From contig NZ_JABBCH010000001.1 of the NCBI RefSeq assembly GCF_012952295.1, forward strand, positions 372,001-436,000: a stretch of DNA of 64,000 bases, in the 5' to 3' direction. The position numbers and the translations under genes were made by a program. Source of the DNA: Crystallibacter degradans (GTDB lineage Bacteria; Actinomycetota; Actinomycetes; Actinomycetales; Micrococcaceae). Below the pieces are notes generated by a model that was not told where the DNA came from, made no database searches, and saw nothing but the letters and a program-made list of their open reading frames with translations. Numbering within the stretch: position 1 is the first letter of the stretch; each line of letters begins with the position of its first letter. This document shows positions 33,766 through 42,455 of this stretch, piece after piece.

Positions 33766-35213
33766 GCCGGCCCACCACGTACGACGACGCCGAACGCCGC
33801 CTCCCGCGGTCACGAATCCAAGCGGCGCTGGCCGGTGCTTCCACCACGCCGTACTGGCTCGACGACCCGGCCCGGCCGGAACCCCTTCCTGCGCTGGACG
33901 GGGATATCACCACCGATCTGGCCGTCGTAGGCGGCGGCTACACCGGGTTGTGGACGGCGCTGATGGCCAAGGAACGCGATCCGGACCTGCGCGTGGTGCT
34001 GCTGGAAGGCAAGCGGATCGGCTGGGCGGCCTCCGGGCGCAACGGCGGTTTCTGCGAGGCCAGCCTGACACACGGCGAGGCCAACGGCGTCAAGCACCTC
34101 CCCCAGGAAACCGAGCGCCTGCAGGAGTTGGGCCTGGAGAACCTGCAGCAGATCGCGGACACCGTGGAGAAGTACGGGATCGACTGCGGCTTCGAGTGGA
34201 CGGGCACGCTCAGCGTCGCCACCGAGGACCACCAGGTGGAGTGGCTGCGTGAGGACGAGGGCAAGGATCCGGATGTGGTGTTCCTGGACCGGGACGCCGT
34301 CCGCAAGGAACTCAACTCACCGGTCTACCGGGCCGGCCTGTGGGAAAAGACGAGCACCGCCATGCTCAACCCTGCCCGCCTCGCATGGGGACTGCAGCGC
34401 GCCTGTCTCGAGTCAGGCGTCGAAATTTACGAGCACACCCCGGTCCGCGGCATCAGCGCCGCGAGAGACGACAACGGTCCGGTCCGGTTAACTACCGACG
34501 GCGGCACGGTCACCGCAGCGAGGGTTGCCCTGGCCACCAATGTGTTTCCTTCCCTGCTCAAGCGCACGCGGCTGCACACCGTGCCCGTTTATGACTACGT
34601 CCTGATGACCGAAGCACTGACGCCCGAACAGCTGCGGGCCATCGGCTGGCACAACCGGCAAGGGCTGAGCGATCTGAACAACCGCTTCCATTACTACCGG
34701 CTGGCCACCGATCCGCAGGGGTGCCAGCGCATCCTCTTCGGCGGCTACGACGCTGTCTACCACTACGGCCGGCAGGTCAAGGCCGAATACGACCAGCGCG
34801 AAGAGACCTTCGCCCGCCTGGCCGCGCACTTCTACGCCACGTTCCCGCAACTGGAGTCGGTGAAGTTCACGCACAAGTGGGGCGGCGCCATCGACACGTG
34901 CAGCCGCTTCTTCTCCTTCTTTACGGCGGCGTACGGCGGCCGGGTTGCCTACGCCGCCGGCTACACGGGGCTGGGTGTGGGCGCCACCCGCTTCGGCGCC
35001 AACGTACTGCTGGACCTGCTCGCCGGCACGCCGACGGAACGCACCCGGCTGCAACTGGTAACCAGGAAGCCGCTCCCGTTCCCGCCCGAGCCGCTGGCCT
35101 GGCTCGGCGTCAAAATCACCACGGCCGCGCTGATCCGCGCGGACCGCCGCCAAGGCAGGCGCGGCCCCTGGCTCAAACTGATGGACGCCGTCGGAATGGG
35201 CTTCGATTCCTGA
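33762..35213 (+). CDS. FAD-dependent oxidoreductase, gamma-glutamylputrescine oxidase-like
   Basis: A 483-residue DAO-family flavoprotein. YWLDDPARPEPLPALDG and DLAVVGGGYTGLWTALMAKE carry the FAD fingerprint near residue 50; WAASGRNGGFCEASLTHG and the C-terminal YAAGYTGLGVGATRFGANVLL complete it. The opening and motif order match PuuB-like enzymes, which oxidise gamma-glutamylputrescine, but no gamma-glutamylputrescine synthetase gene is in the window. Start ATG 33762 overlaps the amidohydrolase stop by four bases. An aldehyde dehydrogenase follows after 82 bases. It is a paralogue of 29779-31149. Confidence 0.88.
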   Translation: MSRPTTYDDAERRLPRSRIQAALAGASTTPYWLDDPARPEPLPALDGDITTDLAVVGGGYTGLWTALMAKERDPDLRVVLLEGKRIGWAASGRNGGFCEASLTHGEANGVKHLPQETERLQELGLENLQQIADTVEKYGIDCGFEWTGTLSVATEDHQVEWLREDEGKDPDVVFLDRDAVRKELNSPVYRAGLWEKTSTAMLNPARLAWGLQRACLESGVEIYEHTPVRGISAARDDNGPVRLTTDGGTVTAARVALATNVFPSLLKRTRLHTVPVYDYVLMTEALTPEQLRAIGWHNRQGLSDLNNRFHYYRLATDPQGCQRILFGGYDAVYHYGRQVKAEYDQREETFARLAAHFYATFPQLESVKFTHKWGGAIDTCSRFFSFFTAAYGGRVAYAAGYTGLGVGATRFGANVLLDLLAGTPTERTRLQLVTRKPLPFPPEPLAWLGVKITTAALIRADRRQGRRGPWLKLMDAVGMGFDS

Positions 35214-35295
35214 ACCGCGCCACCGCCACGCCCTACGCCCACCAGCTCCACCGTTACGCCCCACCCTCACCAGTTTCCCTGCACCAGGAGGACCA

Positions 35296-36774
35296 ATGCA
35301 CCAGTTTATTGACGGCCGGTACCGCGAAGGCCGCGGCGACGAGGCCAAACGGATCAACCCCGCCACCGGCGAGCCCGCCGAGACCATCCGCGACGCCGAC
35401 ACAAACGACGTCGACGACGCGGTCGCAGCGGCCAAACGCGTTTTCGGCACCTGGTCGCGCTGCACCCCGGCCGAGCGCTCCGACGCCCTGCTGGCCCTCG
35501 CCGCCGAACTCGGCCGCCGCGCGGAGGAAATCGCCGCGGTCGAAACCGCCCAGACCGGCAAGGCCATCCGCCTGGCCACGGAGTTCGACGTCCCGGGCAC
35601 CATCGACAACGTCTCCTTCTTCGCCGGCGCCGCACGGCAACTGCAGGGCCTGGCCGCCGGCGAATACGGCGCAGGCGGCACGTCGATGGTCCGCCGCGAA
35701 CCCATCGGCGTGATCGGCTCCATCGCCCCCTGGAACTACCCGTTCCAGATGGCCGGCTGGAAAATCCTGCCGGCCATCGCCGCCGGCAACACCATCGTGC
35801 TCAAACCCTCCGAGCTCACCCCGGGCACCTCGCTGATCTTCGCCGAAGCCGCCACCGCCGCCGGCATCCCGGACGGCGTGATCAACATCGTCACCGGCAC
35901 CGGGACCGTGGCCGGCGAACACCTCGTCAGGCACCCCGATGTGGCCATGACCTCCTTCACCGGCTCCACCGCCGTCGGACGCAAAATCATGGCCCTGGCC
36001 AGCGAACGCACCAAACGCGTGCACCTGGAACTCGGCGGCAAGGCACCGTTCGTGGTCTTCGACGACGCCGACCTCGAAGCCGCCGCCCACGGCGCCGTCG
36101 CAGCATCCATCATCAACGCCGGCCAGGACTGCACCGCCGCCACCCGCGCCTACATCCAGCGCCCGCTCTTCGACGAGTTCACCGCCCGCGTCGCCGAACT
36201 CATGGACCAGGTCCTCCTTGGCGACCCCACCGACGACGCCACGGACCTCGGTTCGCTGATCAGCCACGCCCACCGCGACAAGGTCGCCGGCTTCGTCGAC
36301 CGCGCCCGCACCGCCGGCGCGACCGTGCTCGCCGGCGGCCACGCACCTGGCGACCACCTCGCCGCCGGCGCCTACTACCGTCCCACCCTCGTGGCCGGCG
36401 CGGCGCAGGATTCCGAAATCGTGCAGGAGGAAGTCTTCGGCCCCGTGCTCACCGCGCTGCCCTTCGACACCGACGACGAAGCCCTGACCCTGGCCAACGA
36501 CACCCCGTACGGGCTCGCCGCCTCCGCCTGGACGAACGACCTCAACCGCTCCCTGCGTGCCAGCGCCGAAATCCAGGCCGGGTGCGTTTGGATCAACGAC
36601 CACATCCCGATCGTCTCCGAAATGCCCCACGGCGGCTGCAAGGCCTCCGGCTTCGGCAAAGACATGTCCAGCTACTCCCTCGAGGACTACACCAACACCA
36701 AACACGTCATGCTCAGCCGCGACAAGGCAGCCCACAAGGCCTGGCAGAACACCGTCTTCCGCGCCAAGGGCTGA
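35296..36774 (+). CDS. Aldehyde dehydrogenase, 4-aminobutanal-type
   Basis: A 492-residue NAD(P)-dependent aldehyde dehydrogenase. IAPWNYPFQMAGWKILPAIAAGN and VLKPSELTP shape the cofactor site; the general base lies in HLELGGKAP and the catalytic cysteine in INAGQDCTAATR. The sequence style (MHQFIDGRYREG start, EMPHGGCKASGFGKDMSSYSLEDYTNTKHVM end) is that of gamma-aminobutyraldehyde dehydrogenases (PatD/PuuC group). It would turn the aldehyde made by putrescine oxidase, the aminotransferase or the DAO enzymes into GABA. CCAGGAGGACC gives a good ribosome site. It probably belongs to the amidohydrolase operon. Confidence 0.9.
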   Translation: MHQFIDGRYREGRGDEAKRINPATGEPAETIRDADTNDVDDAVAAAKRVFGTWSRCTPAERSDALLALAAELGRRAEEIAAVETAQTGKAIRLATEFDVPGTIDNVSFFAGAARQLQGLAAGEYGAGGTSMVRREPIGVIGSIAPWNYPFQMAGWKILPAIAAGNTIVLKPSELTPGTSLIFAEAATAAGIPDGVINIVTGTGTVAGEHLVRHPDVAMTSFTGSTAVGRKIMALASERTKRVHLELGGKAPFVVFDDADLEAAAHGAVAASIINAGQDCTAATRAYIQRPLFDEFTARVAELMDQVLLGDPTDDATDLGSLISHAHRDKVAGFVDRARTAGATVLAGGHAPGDHLAAGAYYRPTLVAGAAQDSEIVQEEVFGPVLTALPFDTDDEALTLANDTPYGLAASAWTNDLNRSLRASAEIQAGCVWINDHIPIVSEMPHGGCKASGFGKDMSSYSLEDYTNTKHVMLSRDKAAHKAWQNTVFRAKG

Positions 36775-36829
36775 TCCACGCTATTTGGTCTGTGGCCAGG
36801 TGAATAAAGAACGGGATTCATTTTCCTCT

Positions 36830-36876
36830 TGTGTTGGGCGGCTCACACCTGCATAATAAATGAATCAAATTCATTT
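36830..36876 (+). promoter_or_regulatory. Promoter and TetR-type operator of the agmatine operon
   Basis: TTGTGT (36830-36835) and CATAAT (36852-36857) form a promoter with a 16-base spacer. Directly after the -10, AAATGAA (36858-36864), spacer TCAAA, TTCATTT (36870-36876) repeats the arms and spacing of the operator at 21109-21129. A single half-site, TTCATTT, is at 36817-36823. Repressor binding would cover the transcription start. Confidence 0.75.
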
Positions 36877-36911
36877 GATGTGACCCGCATCCCACGGAAG
36901 TGTTTCTCCCA

Positions 36912-37937
36912 ATGATTGAACTGACTCAACTGGATCCGCCTGTCTCGTTTGCCCGTACTGAGCGGAGCGACCGCGCACCGCTGCGCGTCGGCTTGGTCCA
37001 GCACCGCTGGCATGCCGATGCAGCGGAGACCAAAGCCGAACTCGCTGAAGGGATCGCACGTGCGGCAGCCCTCGGCGCCGACGTCGTTTTCCTGCCGGAA
37101 CTCACGCTGTCCAAATACCCGGCCGACAAGCTGCCCGAAGGCCGCGCCGCGGACCTGGCCGAAGACCTACTGACCGGCCCCACCTTCACCTTCGCCGCCG
37201 AGGCCGCCCGCGCCAACAATGTGTGCGTGCACGCCTCGCTGTACCAGCGCGTTGATGACCCGGCCGACGAGCTCGGCCTGAACACCGCCATCCTGGTGTC
37301 GCCGCAGGGCGAACTGCTCGCCACCACCCACAAACTCCACATTCCGGTCACCGCCGGCTACTACGAAGACAAGTATTTCCGCCAAGGCCCCGCCGACGAG
37401 GACGCCTACACGGTGCACCAGCCTGCGGAACTGGGCGGCCTCCGATTGGGCATGCCGACCTGCTGGGACGAGTGGTTCCCCGAACTCGCGCGGATGTACT
37501 CCCTCGGCGGCGCGGAACTCTTGGTGTACCCGACGGCCATCGGTTCCGAGCCGGACCACCCGGACTTCGACACCCAGCCGCTCTGGCAGCAGGTCATCGT
37601 GGGCAACGGCATTGCCAACGGCCTGTTCATGGTCGCCCCGAACCGCTGGGGCAACGAGGGCACCAACACCTTCTACGGCTCCTCCTTCATCTCCGATCCC
37701 TACGGCCGCATCCTGGTGCAGGCCCCGCGGGACGAGTCGGCGGTACTGGTTGCGGACCTCGACCTGGACCAGCGCAAGGACTGGCTCACGCTCTTCCCGT
37801 TCCTGACCACCCGCCGCCCGGACACCTACGCCCGGCTGACCGAACCTGTCCGCGTGGACCAGCCCTTCGGCTCGACTGGCTCGGCGCAGCCGGCAGCAGG
37901 ATCCGTGGCAGCAGCCACCGCAGGAACGGTGGCCTGA
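36912..37937 (+). CDS. aguB: N-carbamoylputrescine amidase (nitrilase family)
   Basis: A 341-residue carbon-nitrogen hydrolase. The catalytic triad is E63 (FLPELTLSKY), K141 (HKLHIP) and C184 (PTCWDEWFPE). The CWDEWFPE stretch and the following LVYPTAIGSEP are hallmarks of AguB-type enzymes, which hydrolyse N-carbamoylputrescine to putrescine, CO2 and ammonia. ATG 36912 with GGAAG ten bases upstream is preferred to GTG 36900. The gene is followed after two bases by agmatine deiminase, the enzyme that makes its substrate. A poorly conserved Ala/Thr-rich tail of about 20 residues ends the protein. Confidence 0.93.
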   Translation: MIELTQLDPPVSFARTERSDRAPLRVGLVQHRWHADAAETKAELAEGIARAAALGADVVFLPELTLSKYPADKLPEGRAADLAEDLLTGPTFTFAAEAARANNVCVHASLYQRVDDPADELGLNTAILVSPQGELLATTHKLHIPVTAGYYEDKYFRQGPADEDAYTVHQPAELGGLRLGMPTCWDEWFPELARMYSLGGAELLVYPTAIGSEPDHPDFDTQPLWQQVIVGNGIANGLFMVAPNRWGNEGTNTFYGSSFISDPYGRILVQAPRDESAVLVADLDLDQRKDWLTLFPFLTTRRPDTYARLTEPVRVDQPFGSTGSAQPAAGSVAAATAGTVA

Positions 37938-37939
37938 CC

Positions 37940-38977
37940 ATGGCCTGGAAGATGCCCGCCGAAACGGCCAAGCAGTCCCGCATCTGGATGGCGTTCCCGC
38001 CCGGCGGCTACACGCTGGGCGGCACCGCGGAGCAGGCCCATGCCGCCCGCTCCACCTGGGCGGCCGTGGCCAACGCCGTCGCCGAATTCGAACCGGTCAC
38101 CATGGTGGTGGATCCGGCCGACGTCGCCACCGCGCGGGACTACCTCTCCCCCGCCGTCGAAACGGTCACGGCCCCGCTGAACGATGCGTGGATGCGGGAC
38201 ATCGGCCCCACCTTCGTCACGAACGACGACGGCGGGCTGGCTGCGGTCGACTGGGTGTTCAACGGCTGGGGCCAGCAGGACTGGGCGAGCTGGGACAAGG
38301 ACGAAAAGATCGCCGCGCACGTGGCCGAGCTGGCCGGCGTCGAACGCATTGCTTCCGCGCTGGTCAACGAGGGCGGCGGCATCCAGGTGGACGGCGAAGG
38401 CACGGTCCTGGTCACCGAGACCGTGCAGCTGGATCCAGGCCGGAATCCCGGGGCCACCAAGGCGCAGATCGAGGCCGAGCTCGCGCGCACCATCGGCGCC
38501 ACCAAGGTCATCTGGCTGCCGCGCGGCCTGACCCGCGATTCCCAGCGCTACGGCACCCGCGGGCACGTGGACATTGTGGCCGCGATCCCCTCCCCCGGGA
38601 CGCTGCTGGTCCACGCCCAGAACAACCCGGAGCATCCGGACTATGAGGTCAGCCGCGAGATCATTTCGTTCCTCCACGGCACCACGGACGCCGCCGGCCG
38701 GAGCTGGAACATCGTCGAAGTACCCGCGCCGGAAACGCTGCGGGACGACGAGGACTTCGTGGACTACAGCTACATCAACCATTTAGTGGTCAATGGCGGC
38801 GTCATCGCCTGCACCTTCGCGGACCCGTCGGATGAAAAGGCGCTGGCCATTCTCGCCGACGTCTATCCCGGCCGCCGCGTTGTCGGTGTGGACGCCCGCG
38901 AACTCTTCGCCCGCGGCGGCGGCATCCACTGCATCACCCAGCAGCAACCCCGCTCTTCCCGAAAGGCCATGACATGA
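37940..38977 (+). CDS. aguA: Agmatine deiminase
   Basis: A 345-residue peptidylarginine-deiminase-fold enzyme that turns agmatine into N-carbamoylputrescine and ammonia. APLNDAWMRDIGPTFV and LVNEGGGIQVDGEGTVL shape the guanidinium pocket, RYGTRGHVDIVAAI holds the catalytic histidine, and GGGIHCITQQQP holds the catalytic cysteine at about C331. ATG 37940 lies two bases after the aguB stop; a longer frame exists upstream inside aguB but is spurious. Its stop overlaps the permease start (ATGA). The order aguB-aguA-permease is a complete agmatine uptake and conversion unit. Confidence 0.94.
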   Translation: MAWKMPAETAKQSRIWMAFPPGGYTLGGTAEQAHAARSTWAAVANAVAEFEPVTMVVDPADVATARDYLSPAVETVTAPLNDAWMRDIGPTFVTNDDGGLAAVDWVFNGWGQQDWASWDKDEKIAAHVAELAGVERIASALVNEGGGIQVDGEGTVLVTETVQLDPGRNPGATKAQIEAELARTIGATKVIWLPRGLTRDSQRYGTRGHVDIVAAIPSPGTLLVHAQNNPEHPDYEVSREIISFLHGTTDAAGRSWNIVEVPAPETLRDDEDFVDYSYINHLVVNGGVIACTFADPSDEKALAILADVYPGRRVVGVDARELFARGGGIHCITQQQPRSSRKAMT

Positions 38978-40500
38978 GCCAGACAACACGCACCGCCCCG
39001 GCGGCCCGGACCGGCAAGGGGCTCGCCAGCGGACAGCTCGGCCTGCTGGCCGTCGTCGTTATTGGTATTTCCACCATCGCCCCGGCCTACGTGCTGACCT
39101 CCACGCTGGGTCCCACCGTGCAGGCCATCGGCACCTACCTGCCGGCGATCTTCATTGTCGGCTTCGTGCCGATGTTCCTGGTGGCGCTGGGCTACCGCGA
39201 GCTGAATGCGGACTCGCCGGACAGCGGCACCACGTTCACCTGGGTGACCAAGGCGTTCGGACCGTTTGTGGGCTGGATGGGCGGTTGGGGGCTGCTGGCC
39301 GCCAACATCATTGTGCTCTCCAACCTGGCCGGCGTGGCGGTGGACTTCTTCTACCTCTTCCTCTCCCAGCTCACCGGTTCGCAGGCCATTGCGGATTTGG
39401 CCGCGAACAAGGTGGTCAATGTGCTGACCTGCCTGGTGTTTGTGGCGCTGGCGGTCTGGGTTTCGTGCCGCGGCATGAAGACCACCAAGACCGTGCAGTA
39501 CGTGCTGGTGATCTTCCAGCTGGGCGTGCTGGCCTGGTTTGTGCTCGGCGCGCTGGCCAAGATCGGCACTGTCCCGGAGGCGCAGCCGCTGGCGTTCGAC
39601 TGGGAGTGGTTCAACCCGTTCGGCATCGAGAGCTTCTCCGCCTTCGCCGCCGGCCTGTCGCTGTCCATCTTCGCCTTCTGGGGCTGGGATGTCTGCCTGA
39701 CGATGAACGAGGAAACCACCAACGGCAAGCGGACCTCCGGCATCGCCGCCGCGGTTACCGCCATCGCCGTTCTGGTCATCTACCTGCTGGGCTCGGTTGC
39801 GACGATCATGTTCGCCGGCATCGGGGACACCGGACTGGGACTGAACAATCCGGACATCGCCGAGAACGTCTTCACCGCGATCGCCGGCCCCGTCATGGGC
39901 CCCTTCGCCATCCTCCTTTCGCTGGCGGTGCTCTCCAGCTGCGCGTCCTCGCTGCAGTCCACCATGATCTCCCCCGCCCGCAGCCTGCTGGCCATGGGTT
40001 ACTACAAGGCCCTGCCGGAGCGCTTCGCGAAGATCAACCCGCGCTTCCAGTCGCCGGTCTATGCCACGGTGGTGGCCGGTGCGGTCTCGGCGGGCTTCTA
40101 CACGCTGATGCGCTTTGTCAGCGACAACGTCCTCAACGACACGATCATGGCGCTGGGCCTGATGATCTGCTTCTACTACGGGCTGACCGCGCTGGCCTGT
40201 GTCTGGTATTTCCGCCGGACCGCGTTCGTGAATGCACGCAGCTTCCTGTTCCGGTTCCTGTTCCCGCTGCTCGGTGGCCTGGCCCTGGTGGTCGTCTTCC
40301 TCCAGACCGCGGTGGACAGCTGGGATCCGGCGTTCGGCAGCGGCTCGGAGGTCTTCGGGATCGGGCTCGTGTTCATCATCGGCGTGGGCATCATCGCGCT
40401 GGGACTGGTGGCGATGCTGCTGTTCTACCGTCGGAACCCGGCGTTCTTCCGCGGGCAGACGCTCGAGCAGGATTCGCCGGCCCTGGTGGTACCGGAGTAG
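38974..40500 (+). CDS. APC family permease, probable agmatine/putrescine transporter
   Basis: A 508-residue permease with about 12-14 helices, starting VVVIGISTIAPAYVLTSTLGP and ALGYRELNADSPDSGTTFTW. It starts inside the stop of agmatine deiminase (ATGA), so it is made together with the agmatine enzymes. It is a close paralogue of the permease at 17192-18721; the two share long blocks such as KAFGPFVGWMGGWGL versus RAFGPWVGWMGGWGL. The substrate is inferred from the operon. A strong terminator follows 22 bases after its stop. Confidence 0.9.
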   Translation: MSQTTRTAPAARTGKGLASGQLGLLAVVVIGISTIAPAYVLTSTLGPTVQAIGTYLPAIFIVGFVPMFLVALGYRELNADSPDSGTTFTWVTKAFGPFVGWMGGWGLLAANIIVLSNLAGVAVDFFYLFLSQLTGSQAIADLAANKVVNVLTCLVFVALAVWVSCRGMKTTKTVQYVLVIFQLGVLAWFVLGALAKIGTVPEAQPLAFDWEWFNPFGIESFSAFAAGLSLSIFAFWGWDVCLTMNEETTNGKRTSGIAAAVTAIAVLVIYLLGSVATIMFAGIGDTGLGLNNPDIAENVFTAIAGPVMGPFAILLSLAVLSSCASSLQSTMISPARSLLAMGYYKALPERFAKINPRFQSPVYATVVAGAVSAGFYTLMRFVSDNVLNDTIMALGLMICFYYGLTALACVWYFRRTAFVNARSFLFRFLFPLLGGLALVVVFLQTAVDSWDPAFGSGSEVFGIGLVFIIGVGIIALGLVAMLLFYRRNPAFFRGQTLEQDSPALVVPE

Positions 40501-40522
40501 TTCCTGCACCGTCACCTCAATA

Positions 40523-40557
40523 AAAGGGTGCTGCCGCAATCTGCGGCAGCACCCTTT
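40523..40557. terminator. Strong bidirectional intrinsic terminator
   Basis: AAAGGGTGCTGCCGCA (40523-40538) and TGCGGCAGCACCCTTT (40542-40557) form a perfect 16-bp stem with a three-base loop, flanked by A- and T-runs. It serves the permease gene on the plus strand and the dehydrogenase gene on the minus strand. Confidence 0.95.
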
Positions 40558-40588
40558 GCTGTATCTGTGCCGTGCCTAGGCTCCGGGC

Positions 40589-41899
40589 TTAGGGGTAGAG
40601 GCCGCGGGTAAGGTGGGCTTCCGCAACGCGCTCAACCGCCGTCACGGTTGCTGCCTCGCGCAGGCTCAGGCCGCGCCGGGCCGCTACTGCCAGCACGTTC
40701 TCCCAGGCGGCGAGCATGCGCTGTTCCAGCCGCTCCTCGACCTCGGCCGCGGTCCACCAGTAGGCCTGGTTGCCCTGCACCCACTCGAAGTAGGACACGA
40801 TCACGCCGCCGGCATTCGCTAGGATATCGGGCACCACCAGCACGCCGTTCTCGCGGAAAACAGAATCCGCAGCAGCGGTGGTCGGCCCGTTGGCGCCTTC
40901 CACGATGACCTTTGCCCGCACCCGTCCGGCGTTCCCGCCGTGCAGGACACCTTCGACGGCGGCCGGCACCAGCAGGTCGACCTCGAGTTCGAGCAGTTCC
41001 TCGGAGCCGATGGCTTCAGAGCCCTCGAATCCGACCACACTGCCCGTTTCGCGGACATGTTCGGTAAGCGCCTTGATCTCCAGCCCGGCTGCGTTGTAGA
41101 TCGCGCCATACTGGTCTCCCACAGCGACGACGGCGACGCCGGCTTCGGCGAGGAATTCCGCGGCACCGGCACCCACCTTGCCGAAGCCCTGCACCGCGGC
41201 AGTGCTCCCGGCAGGGGTGATCCCAGCCTGCCGGAGGGCGGCCAAGGCAACATGGACCACGCCGCGGGACGTCGCGCTGGCCCGGCCGAGGGATCCGCCC
41301 ACGCTGACCGGCTTGCCGGTCACCACGCCGGGCACCGTGTAGCCGACGTTGACGGAGTAGGTGTCCATCATCCACGCCATGGTCTGTTCGTCGGTTCCGA
41401 TGTCCGGAGCCGGTATGTCCTTTTCGGGTCCGATCACCGGCAGGATCTCGCTGGTGTACCTGCGCGTCACGCGCTCAAGTTCCTGCTGCGAGTAGTTGCG
41501 CGGATCAATGGTGATCCCGCCTTTGGCCCCGCCGTAGGGCACATCAAGAAGGGCGCACTTCCAGGTCATCCACATCGCCAGGGCGCGCACCTCGTCAAGC
41601 GAAACCTCAGGGCTGTAGCGCAGCCCGCCCTTGGCCGGCCCGCGCGAGAAGTTGTGCTGGACGCGGTAACCGGTGAGGATTTCCACGCTGCCATCGTCCC
41701 TGCGCAGCGGGATGCTGACAGAGAGCTCGCGGCGTGGCCGGGCCAGCATCTGATGCAGCCCGGAGCTGTAGCCGAGGGTGCGGACGGCCGAGGCCAGCTG
41801 GCTTTGTGCGCTCTCCCAAGGACCCGCATCTGCGCTAGGGGCCACTGGTGCCTGGACGGAATCACTGGAGTCGTGCGGAGATAAAACAGTTGTCGTCAT
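40589..41899 (-). CDS. Glu/Leu/Phe/Val dehydrogenase (glutamate dehydrogenase type)
   Basis: A 436-residue oxidative deaminase. GYRVQHNFSRGPAKGGLRYSP and the catalytic-lysine segment ALLDVPYGGAKGGITIDP are standard for hexameric GDH; the Rossmann motif is AAVQGFGKVGAGAAEFLAEAG. It interconverts glutamate and 2-oxoglutarate with NAD(P)H. At the edge of the polyamine island it would handle the nitrogen released from putrescine and GABA. An 8-bp inverted repeat, TGACGTTC (41900-41907) and GAACGTCA (41967-41974), flanks the upstream region. Glutamate specificity over leucine is inferred from motif likeness. Confidence 0.9.
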   Translation of the reverse strand: MTTTVLSPHDSSDSVQAPVAPSADAGPWESAQSQLASAVRTLGYSSGLHQMLARPRRELSVSIPLRRDDGSVEILTGYRVQHNFSRGPAKGGLRYSPEVSLDEVRALAMWMTWKCALLDVPYGGAKGGITIDPRNYSQQELERVTRRYTSEILPVIGPEKDIPAPDIGTDEQTMAWMMDTYSVNVGYTVPGVVTGKPVSVGGSLGRASATSRGVVHVALAALRQAGITPAGSTAAVQGFGKVGAGAAEFLAEAGVAVVAVGDQYGAIYNAAGLEIKALTEHVRETGSVVGFEGSEAIGSEELLELEVDLLVPAAVEGVLHGGNAGRVRAKVIVEGANGPTTAAADSVFRENGVLVVPDILANAGGVIVSYFEWVQGNQAYWWTAAEVEERLEQRMLAAWENVLAVAARRGLSLREAATVTAVERVAEAHLTRGLYP

Positions 41900-42145
41900 T
41901 GACGTTCGATCCTTATTTATCTGGATGGCGGATAGCTGCCTTCCTGAGGCTATAAGGACAAAAGGGGAACGTCAGTGGGCGAGTGCACAGCGGGCCGCCG
42001 CGTTGTTGTGGCCATCTACAGCAGCCGACGTGCAAGCCGCGGTGGGCGTGCACGCTGTACCGTGGGCGTGCGGATCTGCACGCGCCCATTGCAGCCGACC
42101 GGTAGGGCTCCTAGGGTGGAAAGACCCCCAAGCGAAGGAGCGACC

Positions 42146-42430
42146 ATGTCTACCCCACGCGAAGAAGACTCCCCCAACCTCGACGACGTCATCGACCCGC
42201 AGGAAGACGCGTTGCCCCAGTCGACACGGACCGGCCACGGCAAAATGCCTGAAACCGTGGACGACGACGATCTGCAGGCCGCCGCTGAACAGGAGCGCGT
42301 GGCCGCGGGGCTGCAGGACTACGCGCCGGGCCAGGTGCCGCCGGCAGCAGATCCGCTGCCTGAGGAAGCCTCCGATGAGGCCGACCGTGCCCAGCGCGGG
42401 CTGAGGGATGATCCCGGCACCGACGTATAA
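42146..42430 (+). CDS. Small acidic hypothetical protein
   Basis: A 94-residue, very acidic, probably disordered protein (NLDDVIDPQEDALPQ, ETVDDDDLQAAAEQERVAAG). Start ATG 42146 has GAAGGAG seven bases upstream, although the frame is open farther left. No hydrophobic helix and no known domain. It converges with the DksA/TraR-like gene. The upstream gap (41900-42145) shows only the inverted repeat noted for the dehydrogenase and a 10-bp direct repeat GTGGGCGTGC near 42043. Confidence 0.65.
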   Translation: MSTPREEDSPNLDDVIDPQEDALPQSTRTGHGKMPETVDDDDLQAAAEQERVAAGLQDYAPGQVPPAADPLPEEASDEADRAQRGLRDDPGTDV

Positions 42431-42455
42431 GCAAGCCCAAGCCTGGCGGCGGTCT

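Noticed and set aside
35254-36735. A 493-codon open frame antisense to the aldehyde dehydrogenase gene
   Set aside because: It mirrors the codon pattern of the real gene in GC-rich DNA (His/Gly/Val-rich, no domain, no ribosome site). Similar long antisense frames at 1829-3094, 38863-40539, 26789-28216, 24910-26301 and 32128-33255 were rejected for the same reason.
37472-37939. Upstream extension of agmatine deiminase into aguB
   Set aside because: The extension has no similarity to the family; ATG 37940 gives the normal N-terminus two bases after the aguB stop.
42043-42082. 10-bp direct repeat GTGGGCGTGC upstream of the small acidic protein
   Set aside because: Only two copies in GC-rich DNA and no promoter relation; not enough to call an operator.
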